From positions 130,569,388 through 130,633,387 of the forward strand of contig NC_134644.1 of the NCBI RefSeq assembly GCF_030463565.1: DNA of 64,000 bases. Direction: 5' to 3'. Below, piece after piece: positions 38,738-51,300 of this stretch (the stretch's first letter is position 1; the number at the start of each line of letters is the position of its first letter). Both the position numbers and the translations under genes were made by a program. A model generated the notes under the pieces. That model had not been told where the DNA came from. It saw only the letters and a program-made list of their open reading frames with translations, and ran no database searches. Source of the stretch: Pelecanus crispus (lineage: Eukaryota > Chordata > Aves > Pelecaniformes > Pelecanidae).

Positions 38738-39248
38738 CATCTACTGAGGCAAACTCATGTTGAAGAAAAATTATATGATTATCTGCATGCAATGAACACT
38801 CCTCTTTAAATAGTTGATGAATTTTACACATATAAAGAATCTGTTAAAGAGTGCAAGTACTTTGATAATGATTTCACAAAAGGACGTATGCTGGTAATAA
38901 TGGTAACTAACATTTAACATCTAAATACAAGCTAATGTATATTTAACAGGCAATTAACATGGCTAACAAACCATGTTTCATGTGGTTGCCCTTTGAGAAA
39001 ATGAACTCATTTGGTCCACACTCCTAAAGTTATCTGGGTAAAAAAATTGGAACAGTTAGGGCCAGAGTTTTTGATTAAATTCTTGTTTCTAAAATGTGAC
39101 CTGTTAAAAAGTAAAAGCAGTACATCAATGATGTATCTTGTCACATGACCTCAGTATAAAAAGATGGCCTGCTATTTGGAGCAATGAACGAGCACTGAAG
39201 GACAAGTCAAAAAAGAATGGAGACAGAATAAACTAAGATTTTGTTGTG

Positions 39249-39326
39249 TTATACTTTCTTGTTCCATGGTACTGCTTTCACTCTGTAGAATTTTGTACCC
39301 AAAGGAACTTTAAATCTGTTTTGTGC
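39249..39326 (-). CDS. RB1CC1: RB1CC1 terminal coding exon
   Basis: The coding part is 78 nt after an acceptor with a ten-T tract (TTTTTTTTTTGTAG). It encodes AQNRFKVPLGTKFYRVKAV then PWNKKV, and a TAA stop at 39249-39251. The Arg of QNRF (codon 39315-39317) corresponds to human Arg1573 when I count back from the C-terminus. As I recall, that Arg lines the pocket that holds phosphorylated FIR motifs of receptors such as p62. The only clear difference from my recollection of the human C-terminus is Pro for Ser in AVPWNKKV. Confidence 0.97.
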   Translation of the reverse strand, partial: AQNRFKVPLGTKFYRVKAVPWNKKV

Positions 39327-42300
39327 CTACAAAAAAAAAAATCAAATTACATTAGAAATGTGGGATTATTCCTCTGATTTTTATATTTTTAAGCAGAAAC
39401 TGATTCCCACCTCTCAGCATTTACGAGACCCTTTAGAGCCTGGCAAGGTTCTGGGCAGTATGGACACAACCACCCAAGCCACTGCTCACTCTTTTTTCTA
39501 GTTCCCCGCCTCTTGCTGTTCAGACTAAAAAACAGAGCAGGAATGGCAGAACCTAGAACAATTTTCTTCTCACTGAAGCAGAGAGTACTTCTTACAATTG
39601 TTACAAACATTAAATCTGATTTTCTTCTCTATTAATTTTATCAGATGATTTTCCATTCCTATTTCCTTACCTTTTTTGCCTGGCAATATTCCTTTTCCAT
39701 CACTTTTCCTAGCACCCAAGGTCTCCTAGATGCACCTGAAGCTAAAGAGACAACATATTTCTTATTTTGGACAATCAACTACAGGTAACAGGGTATTACA
39801 TTCAATATGGTTAAAGATTATTTGCTAAAGTGATTGCACTAAAAGCAGAAATTCTTAAAAAAAACCACCCTTTTTAAAATACATTAACAAAAACTAACTA
39901 AGTACAGATATCAAGACAGGTCACTAGCATTTTCAAACACAAAACCTGATATTTCAGTTTAAATTTTGTTTTAAAAGTTAACATTAGAGAAGACAAAAGC
40001 AAATCAAAACTGAAATTAATTTAATGATTCAAAATTATTCTAGTCAGCCCAGCTTGACCTTTTTTTCTGATTTAAGGTGAGAATTTCTTCAAGTATTCCA
40101 AAGGATAGAAAGTCTTCTGTACTCAGCTATTATTACTGCCTTTACTGAAATATTTGATTAATTTTCTGTATTAGTGATGGAAATTAGTTACTCATAAATA
40201 GTAATGTTAAAGCCCTGCAAGTCTGCTAGTTTTGGTTGCAGTCTTTGAGAGTACCCAATACTGTTCAGAAAGGAGAAAAGTGAAAAAAAAAACCTGACAG
40301 GTCAAAAGAACAACAAAGTGGGCATAAATACACTTTCAGCTTGTGGCCTTTTCTGTAACGGTAAGGAAATGTGTATTTGCCTTGTATTCCAAGAAATTAT
40401 ATCCATTTTACTTGCTTTATTATTTTCTAGCTGTCACTAATCATGGCATGAAGAAAACATCAAAACTGATGGAAGGAACAGCTCAAATACGCTCTGCATA
40501 ATACCAACTATCAATAGTTTTCTAAGCATGTCTTTTTAAGAGATACTGTATCTAGTGTCTAGAACATGAGCCACTCAAGAACCAGATTTTGAAATTTTAA
40601 TCTTACCCTTCAGAATTGTGTTGGTTTTGGCTGGGATAGAGTTAATTTTCTTCATAGTGGCTAGTATGGGGCTATGTTTTGGATTGGCACTGAAAACAGC
40701 GTTGACAGCACAGGGATGATTTCGTTATTGCTGAGCAGTGCTTACACAGAGTCAAGGCCTTTTCTGCCTCTCACCCCACCCCACCAGCGAGCAGGCTGGG
40801 GGTGCACGAGAAGCTGGGAGGGGACACAGCCGGGACAGCTGACCCCAACTGACCGAAGGGATATTCCATGCCATATGATATTGTGCTCAGTGTATAAAGC
40901 TGGGGGAAGAAGGAAGGAAGGGGGGGACACGTTCAGAGTGATGCCGTTTGTCTTCCCAAGTAACCATTATGCATGATGTGGCCCTGCTTTCCTGGAGATG
41001 GCCGAACACCTGCCTGCTGATAGCAAGTAGGGAACAAATTCCTTGTTTTGCTTTACTTGCATGCGCGGCTTTTGCTTTACCTATTAAACTGTCTTTATCT
41101 CAACCCATGAGTTTTCTCACTTTTACCCTTCTGATTCTCTCCCCCGTCCCACCAGGGGGAACGAACGAGCAGCTGTGTGGTGCTTAGTCCTGGCTAGGGT
41201 TAAGCCACAACAAGGATTAATTTGACTGTTGATAATGGAGCAGATTCTGTTCTACTCCACATTCCTACAAATCCTACAATGAATAATTATTCATATCTGG
41301 CCTGAATGCTCTACAACTAAAGTTTTTTTGAATTTGCTTGGCTGACAGACTTCATTCGTCTAACAAAGACAGTGAGAGAGATGCAGGTTTTTTTTCCTTA
41401 CATTTGCAAATTAAAACTGTATCCCAAAGATAAGGGACAACACAGAAACTACACAGTCCTCAACCAATTTCAGTGTTGTCATAACATTCTAAGTGCTCTT
41501 AATGTAGGTAGAGACAACCTACAATAGCCTAAATTCCTGACACTTAATCCTGTAGGTGTACCTATACAGGATTAACAACTTGATATGTACATGTTGGTAC
41601 AAAAGGTCAGATTTAAATGCAACATTTTGGCAGCCCTTAAAACAATAATTTCTAGCACCTAGGTCCACACCAGTTTTAATCTATCACAAATAATAGTAGT
41701 GTTATGGGTTTCATTTTCCCCACTTCCCTGATGCAGAAATAGAACGTAGACATCGTTTCCTGAAGTACTGAGCTAGAGATAAATGTGTTCCTAAGGCAAA
41801 TGGTAAGTCTTTCTGTTTATTTTATCTGCAGTTTTCTCAAATTTGAGACCAACTGGTTAGCAAGTGGTAAGGAATGGAACAAGCTAAGTCCATTTGAAAA
41901 CAGACAGTTCAGTAAATTGTGTACTCAGAGTAACATACAAACTGACATGCCTTTTACCTTATATATGTAAACCAATAGTAAGAAAGTAAATCATATATCA
42001 CATAGTTATATATGCACTACTAATGCCATTGCTCAGAATGTATTACGTCTGTAAGATAGGAGTTCTTCCCGTGTGTTTCACAGAACACATATGGGACAGA
42101 TTCTTCAGCAGTCTCAGAATGCAGTTAGAGCTTCGTGGTCTTCTGAAGACTACACAATTATTTCAGAGCTATCATCTTTCATCATAACTGAAATCTACAA
42201 TGAGTCTGCTCATTGAGAATAAGTTGACAGTTTCTGACATGCAATAACATACAGAAACTTCTACTGATAAATTAGAATACAAAATGTTCTTAGACATATC

Positions 42301-45300
42301 TGCAAAGTTGGGAGCACAGGTGGATTTGCAAAAACATACCAGGTGTGATAGTTTAAAGACGTTTACATGAATCTAACATAGCACATTGTTTAGTGCAAAG
42401 CATCATTATTTTTCCTCATATAAAAAAGATTAATACTTCAATTTAACTAAATTTACATAGCTGCCAGAAATAGCCAATGAATAACATGAAGTTTAAGGGA
42501 GGAAAAAACTAAACGTGCATCAACCTGAACATAAGCAAAACATACAGAAACTGTTCTCTGAACTAGAAATTTCTGTTCAGTTGGGTTTTTTTTTTCAGAA
42601 ACGTTATCAGCAAAAACATTGCTTGCAAATCCCCATCTACTGTGGTTTCAGACATGTATTTGGGTTCATAAATTCCAGTCACTTTGAGATGATGAGCTAC
42701 AGAGAGAACAAATTTTATCCAAAGACAATCTTCAAAGGACATCATAAAATCAGGTGTTAAGAACAGAGTATGCAGTTTTGGCAGAAATGTTACCTTGAGT
42801 TTTGTATTTATTTTCCTCATCAAAAAAAGACATTGAACACATAAATCCACATAAAAATAGGCCTGAGACCTACACAACTATACATTATCATTCATGTTAC
42901 TGAATAGCTAAGTAGCCTGATGGGAATGTTTTCCCCACAGACGTGTTAACATGCTCTGTGTGTGTATAAAATTGGCATTTTCTCTCTCTTTTTAACAGCT
43001 TACTTTTGAAGACGCAGATATTTTTCCTTATTTTTCCAAGATATTAAAACTGTATCAATTTTTTATTTAAAATGTTCTACCTTGAAAAATGTTTAGCATC
43101 AAAACAAATAGCAAAAGCTACAAAGATAGATGACAGCTACCTATATTACATGCTTCTCATACTTATCACACATGTATTTATAAAATCACTTAGTAAGGGT
43201 TAGAAAGCTAAGAGTGTTATTTGTAGCAGGAAATGATAATTGGAAGTAATCTGACACTTACCACACTCACCTGGTTTGAGATCCAGTGCAGCTAGTGATT
43301 CTGAGTGCAAAAAATACAAGGTTGGACTAACAGTAAACAATACATAGTTGTCATGCCTTTCGTCCAAGATAATGAGAACCAAATCGCCAACCTGAAAACT
43401 AGGGAGAAAAAAAAATCAAGGAACATAACTAAAAAAAAGCACAGAAGCTTAAAACTGCATTAATTACACTACAATTTTTTCACAAGTATTGTACAGACTG
43501 AGACTTAGTTGAACAGCAGCACGGACATTTCTACTTGTTATGCCAACTCATACACATTTTATATTTTCTGAAGCCAACAAAACACTCTACCTTTCAGAAA
43601 GTGTTTTTGAAATGGTTTCCTACATCCATCAGCTCAAATTATTTTTTTCAAAAGAACTGACAGTTTTCCTTTAAAATATAAACAGAAGTACCTAGCAAAA
43701 TACTAACATTTCAATTTTGTATTATTTTTATTCACCAATAATTATAGCAATGATCACTGTACCAGTCTTTACAAACACTCTTCTGATGTTTTAAACTGAA
43801 GTCAATTTGAACACAGAAAAATACAGCAAAACATTTACGTAACTATGCAATCTTAAAATTTTAAGCGCACAGGACAAAGAAGGGAAGAAGTGTTCATCTT
43901 TGATGAAAGGGTTAACAGCAAAAGAAACAACATGGTGACTTTACACAAAAAGTTTCAAAAATCTGTTTCTTCCTGACACCAGGATAACAAAAGAAGCCAC
44001 CAAGTCCTCATGCCAAGTGTCAGTAACAGAATTCAGAGAACTTTTTCTGTCTCCAATTTCTGTTTTACAGTGCAAACATGTTGGAAGCAAGTTATTCACC
44101 CATTAATGAAATGAAGTCTAAAATAGCTGCAAATTAAGCATTAGACCATGAAAGGGCTCTAAGAACAAATATGACTACTGTTCTGGGGATGGGGGAGAGG
44201 TGGCAAAGAAAGAAGAAAACTCCTCTCCATAAAACGACATCAGAGAGACACAGTCAGAGATAAACAGGAGAATCTAGAGGGAAATTTAGCTCATTTCCTT
44301 TAAAGTTCACTTTCAGATTAAATAAACAATACTCCAGGCTTTTCTGCCTGGACTTACTATGGTGACAGACTACACTGATTTAGATAAAGACATCTCTACT
44401 GGACAGATGAATTCTTCTTTCACAACATTTTTCTCACCAAAGACTATCAAGAGAATTGTCAGAGTATTCAGATGCTCACAGGAAAAGCTGATTCTGCACA
44501 TACTGACCTTGTTACAATAAAAACGCAATTTGGTGTAATTCAGAAAGCATTAGAGGAATCATCTGTGTTAGTTTTCTTTCCAAAAAGATTTTTAATATTA
44601 CTCAATTAACATCAGACTGATAAATGACTTAAGAATTTGTCTGTAGCTTTCATATTTTGCAAGAATTAATACTTCTTTTTCCAGTAACAATTCTACATGC
44701 AGCTTCTAACAGATTGATAATATCTAAGAAAATATTTAATTTCTTTTCATTCTTTCAAGGTAAGCCAAAAATTTTGAAGACTTCTGGAAGGTAAAACTTC
44801 TCTTGAAATACAATGCAGCACTGCAGATATTCAAGGTGAACAGGATTTCTTCTTCTTTTTCTTAGCATAATTTCAAGAAGGTTACACAGAAACAAAAAGT
44901 AATCTAAAAGAAAACTCTGGGAGGATTCTAGAAATCCCATGAGGTATTATCCTTATGAACTGTGTAAAGACAGACATGGAATTCAAGAAAGCCACCAACA
45001 TACAGAATTCAGAAAGGCTTTTTTTTTGTTTAAAAAATTTGATTTATGCCTAGCTGGGATGGTTCAATAACTATAGAGATGACCTATATATCTTTTCACC
45101 ACAGAGCAAGAACAGAAGAATTGTGACATTCTTTAAGTACATACTTATTACTGAAGGCATATCCATCTGTTTATATGATAATTAATGGGTACTTACTCTC
45201 TAATTGCTATTTTTTCAGAATGTCTTGAGGATACTGATGACATGCTCTGGGACATCTATAAAAAAAGAGAAAAGCTATAAAATATTGGCAAGTTATGATG

Positions 45301-48300
45301 AAATGTACATTGCAGGTAACAATATCATTAAGATAAATCATTTATTATCAATTTCAAACAGTGTCAATTCTTGCCGATCTTATATTCACTCAAGAAAACA
45401 GCATACCTTTCTGTCATCCTGCTCTACGGCAGGTTTGGCTGGTTTTTATTTGTTTGTGGTTTTGAGGTTTGTTTGTTTTGTTTTCAAATAGCTACCTTTG
45501 ATTATGAAATTTCTTATACAACTGACTTCTCCTTCATTATTTAAAACTGAGAAGTGCTTTCTAGACCAGTGCTAGTGAAGATTTGTTCTGAGCATACCCA
45601 AGACCTATGATACAGCTGTGCACCTTAACACAGAAGCCACTGCCATTCTAAAAAAGGCTGATGGTAAAACACCGGAGGTTAAACATGTTTATTACAATTA
45701 AACTCTAGATGTTGAACTTGATATGGTGTCTCAGTTTTACTAAGGACTGTCACATAATCTAAAGTTTACTGTAATAGACAGAGCAGCACTCCCTGGAATA
45801 AAACTGAAGTAAAATTTACTAAGACCAAACAAAGGCTCAACTATATAAGGTTTTGGACATAATTCATATCTCCTATATGCATGACATTTGCCTTTAAATC
45901 CGTTTAAATTAATTAATACTGGCACATGAAACAACTTCAATAGGATAAACGATCTAACAATGAATAAGTCTACATACACTTTCTACAGTAACTGTGATAA
46001 GAAAGGAAAATGGGTAACACTACTTTGTATCTACAAAGGGGTACACAGCCCACATACAGGCAAGATAGAGAAGCTGATCTGACGTAAATGTATACATTTC
46101 ATTACCCTTTGGTAATTTCCTTACAGAAGACAATTCATAACTGCCCCGCAGAAACTCTGATTAAAGGTCTTGCAGTTTATCCATAGGTTCCTACTTCCTG
46201 GACCATTTATACATGCTATTCAAATCTAGATTACTCATACCCAAAGTTTAGCACATGATTTTTCAGCTGTAACTCAAATATTGTTACATATAGCATATTT
46301 CCTATTGTCAGTCTTCCCCCCCACTTCCCTGGAAACAGTATCAGCCTGTCTTAATATGAGCTTGAAGCCTATTCACAGCTCATTTTCTTCATTTCTTCAA
46401 AGAATGAGTCCAAATTGAATACAGTACAATACAAAAATCTCTCAACTTCTGATAACACTTTCAGCAGTTTTCTTTATGAAGTCCAATTTCAGGTCAATTT
46501 TTTTTTTTTTGTTAGATACTACATTTCCTTGACTTATTCACATTGTACTTTTCTTCCTTGCAAAAGTTGCAACTAACATGGAAGTTGCCAAATGCATATA
46601 ATTTGCTTTGATTGCTCACTGAAGTTTGACAGTTCTCTTCAGATGTTAAGACCAAAGGTTTTCCTAGTGGTTTTTAAAACTGGAATAAGTGTTAAATTAA
46701 AACGCAAACTAGCTTGATATCTATATTTTTCATTAACTTCTAACTTTTAGAAAAATAGAACAAATTAGAAGGTTAAGAATATTTCCATTAAAACTTAGTA
46801 AAGAATATTCTATGACTAGTGTTCTAATAGCCAGAAAAAAGGGTCCCTTTCTCAATAATCTATATAAAATAAAAAAAACCTGTAATAACATTCCTCATAT
46901 TAAAAGGAGCTCCTTTGTATCTTTTATTGCTTGAAGAGGTAACCAAGAAGTTTTGCTGCAAAAGTCAGTGACTTGAAAAGATTTTCTTTTACTGTGCAAA
47001 ACCTCTTCTATGTTCTTTATCTGAGGTAGCTGGATAGAAAAAAATAATGGTATTTAAGTGTTGATGTGTATTTCTGTTCTAGAAGTGTATTGGGAAGGTG
47101 GGGGAGAAAAGATGATGAAGAGACAAGAAATAAGAATAGTTTACTTTATCTGTGAAATGACCAATTTACATGTAAGAAATTGAAAAGATAGTATGTTATT
47201 ATGCCCATTCAAAAACCTATTTTGAATTGCTTCAGACACCAATGAGCTGCTAGTTTCTCTTACGTGGCTTGATATTAATCATAACAACAAAAAAGAATTT
47301 TGTATTTGTCTTGTGTAACACCAGGTTTTCTTCAATTTCATTTTACTCTGAGACTACAAGAAATCAAGAGTTTAATTCAGGAAATCCACAGAGAAGTTTG
47401 GAAGACTGTCCAGGGTGTTTGAGTTTTATTGTAAAAACTATATTGAAACACCTTTGTGCACTTCACTGGCATTCTGAATTAAAAAAAAAAGAATCCTCTT
47501 TTATAAAACATGCCTTTAGATGTTTTGCAATCTTTTCTTATGCCCTGCACTAGCAGGGTTATTATGGACAGCTGTTAATGTGGAATGAAAAGTGTTTGAA
47601 AAAAAATAGCAATTTCATACCTGAATATGTAGCCAGAGTAAATTATATAGTAAATTTCAATCCTATCTCAGACCGAAAAATAGCAGCTCCTACTGGAAAA
47701 ACTCAAACACTTGTGCTATGAAATGTAACTTGCAACTACACAGATATCAGTTCCCACCAAACTCCTAGATGTCACCTGTCACTTAAAGAAAGTGAGATCT
47801 CCATGGCCAGTCCAACCAATAAACTCCCAAAGGACATGTCTATTTCCCATACACACAGGAAGACTTAAGGTGGAGACCTGCTAGCAAGGATAAACTGCGG
47901 ATAAATAAAAAAGGAGAAGGATTCATAGCACAGGAATCAAGGGAACTCTGTCACTATATTCTTCTTTCTTCCGTAGGCATTGACTATTATTTGAGTGTTT
48001 AAGACAATGGCTGTTTTTATTTCCAGCTGCTAGGCAGAATTAAAGTTTCACACCTTATAAAAATGACAGGTGCAGTTTTCCAAAAACAATCTCCAAGTTA
48101 TTGCTAACACTCCTAATTATGCATAATGTGCAGGCATATTTACATTCTTGTAAACTGGCCTTCAATCTACTGTTGTTGAAAAACTGAGCCACAGCACCAC
48201 TAAAATTAACTCCCCCTACCCCAAGCCTGGATGGCCTGCATTCTTTAGGAAGAAGTCTCTTTCTCCCCAGTCCTGTGAATCTTTTCCATGAGAAGACTGC

Positions 48301-51300
48301 TAAATTGAGGTACCTCTGCAAGGTTATCAGGTTACCTATTTGCCACTTGCCTTACCACTTAAAACATTTTTGAAGTTAATAAAATATATTTTTAGATTTT
48401 AACAAACTTAACATTTGTAAGCGTTTCTTATTTTCTCATGAGACTTAAAACTTGCATTGCACACTTACCAATCTTTGATTTAATCTCTTATTTTCCTCCT
48501 CTTTCAACTGCAAAGTCTGAAAGAAAAATCTTATCTGATTAACTAATACACCTTATACAGTATAAACATTTTTAAAAAGTTTTTATATGACCAGCCAGAC
48601 TTATACAATATACATATTTACTACAGCTTTCAGTTTTAACACAGTATCAAAACATCTTTTGAACAGACATGTAAACAAATTTGCAGTCTAGCAATTACCA
48701 CAGTGCTACAAAAACCACTGCTAAGCTGTGCTTATCTCCATACTCATCCTTCTGCTTAACTTAGAAAAACATTTCACTGACAAAACAGAAAGAGAAAGTA
48801 ATACATTACTATCTTATAGCTTCTACCTGTGACAAATCCTTTGTAAGCAGATGACAGAATAAAGCATGTAAAGTGCTCCTAGTCAGAGACATCCAGCCAC
48901 TTGCATCATACAGTGCCACAATCCATTAACAGAAAACATTCACGTTCTCTAACTGATCACAGATTTTAGTCTGTGATCCTAGAAAGCTGAAAGCTAAAGA
49001 ATCTTTTTTTTTTTTTTTTTTAATAAGCTCAACTTTGAAGAGGCAAGAAAAGACAACTGGAATGGAGTCAGATATGACTGGATAGTTAAAAATTACTAGA
49101 ATCGGAAAGATTCCAGTGTAACTACTAAGGGTTAATCTAGCCTTTTACCAAGAATAACAACTTTTATTTAATCAAATGCTTATTTAATCCATTACTCAGT
49201 GCACATTGAAAGCTATGTTCAAAATAAAAATTGTAACAGAAGTGAAAATTTTATCAAGGTTACGTATTTGGGAGAAGCAGGTGGGGTGAGGTATAAACTT
49301 ACAATTCTAGCCTGTAGGAGCCTGACAGTAACTTCAGAACATTGCAATTTTAAGCACATTCATAACATGTTATTTCACTTTTTACGGAAGCAATACTGTC
49401 AAGATTATAATGCATCCCAGGAAGAATTAAAATGATCTAAATAGTAGCAGCCTAAGAGGAGAAATTACCCATTTCCAAGAGAAACAGATAGATCAATCTT
49501 AATTCCTGTCCAGCTGCTCTGGATGCCTTAATTTGAAAAAGTAATCAAAATTTTCTTTTTTTGCTACAAAAATTCCCTACATCAACGACCCACCACTCCT
49601 AAGAAGAAATGTTACACCTGACTCACTCCTACTGAAGCCTACATAAACAGAATAAAGTATAAACAAACTTTAAGCTAGGCCAAGTGTAAGTATAGTGTAT
49701 TAATACTTATTTTGAATTACTTCAATGAATTATACTGATCCAAAATGAGTACAATGAAAAACCACTCCCTGGAATGATATTTATAAGCCTTGCAGATACT
49801 ACGTTGCATCAGAGTATATAACTGACCACCGCACAACTTCACACATAAGTATTTATAAGTACTTAGTTGTAATGCTTAACCTCACAAACAGTCTACTCAC
49901 TCTTTCTAACAGCATTATCCTCTGTTTTTCTTCAGACATATGGACATTTTCACTAAAAAAGAAAGAAGAAAATGCATAGGTTAAAACTGAAAATTTTGGT
50001 CATGATCAAAAATTATCTTTATCTACCCCTCCCATTGTCACTCAGTGATGAATGCCATGTGCTAGCACAGAGGGAACAGCACAGAAAAATACCTTAAGAA
50101 TCAGCATCTACATTTCTGGCAGAAGGTTTTGGGGGATTTTTTTTTTTCTTCATTTTTTTCTTTCTTTTTTCCTCTCTTTCCTTTTTTTTTTTTTCTGCTT
50201 TAAAACCAAGGAGCTGCTTTGTTGCAACAAGCCAGTAAGTTTTCAGTCACTGATTAGTTTATAAATTTACATGGGACCATTTCTGCATATTTTGCATTAT
50301 TTTCAAAACATTAGGATGAAAGATACAGCTCCAAATACCTTGGCAGTTAACCTTGATACTGTGGTTCAGGTCTACAATGTCATATTTTCCTAATCTTTAC
50401 AATTTAAAGGCTCTGTGGCCTGGGACTCTGTGGTAGAGAGACACTAATGTGAGCTTGCTAATTGTCTCCATTTATCTGTGAGAAACTGAGCACTGGGGCA
50501 TGATAAGATAATGCTAACACCCTAAGAAGAAATTTCCTAAGAACACAGAGAGTAATTCCTAATACAATTAAAATATATTTTTAAAGGTAGGTTAATAGGG
50601 AAGAAACAATATATTTTGTAGTCCAAATTGATTTGGTTGGGAAAAGAAAATGGACAAGTTTTTGGATATAGAGTCCATTCCTCCAGTCTGACAAAACATG
50701 CTATAAATCCAAGCAAAATGCCAAGTAGAACTAACAGAATACAATTAAGCCATGCTAATCACTACTTCGTTTCAGTTAAAAGGCTGTTTAGCTCTTATAT
50801 AATAGGAAGAAGTCAACAGAAGCCTGTAAGAATTTCTGCCTCTATTACCTGACTTTTAGTACATTGAGCCAAAATTTTGTGCTCCCAGGCTTATCCAGGG
50901 TTTTTTTTTCTTTTAAAAAAAAAAAACTGCCTTGAAAATTCAGGGCTAGAATGATTACTGTAAGAAATAGTTCTCCTTCTAAAGACACGGTATTTCAGTG
51001 TTTTAATGATTATCAGTACAAGTTTAGTTTGATAAGCAACAACTGTTTTCATCCTTACTTCCACAAAGTTATTTAGTGCACTGGGTATATTGTTCTAGGT
51101 TAGGCAGCATCAGTTGTGATGGGCATGGATTAAATTAAATGTAAGTACATCTAATAACCCTGCTTTTGCTTCTCTGGCAAAACCTCATTCCACCTGTGTG
51201 TTTCCCAGTCACATTCATTACTTCTGTGAGAGGCAAGCAGAAGTCTAGGGTTGTTCAAACAGCTAGTGGCACAAAAGTGAGAAAATGCATAGGTTGCAAT

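Larger units (their letters stand above)
38350..39248 (-). other. RB1CC1: RB1CC1 3' untranslated region (inferred)
   Basis: About 900 nt of AT-rich sequence follow the stop codon and contain no conserved open frame. The proposed end is just after the AATAAA at 38365-38370. An earlier AATAAA at 38732-38737 could give a shorter 3' end. The exact cleavage position is inferred. Confidence 0.6.

Noticed and set aside
40674..40976. 100-codon plus-strand frame
   Set aside because: It lies inside the LTR at 40619-41212; no retroviral protein is similar.
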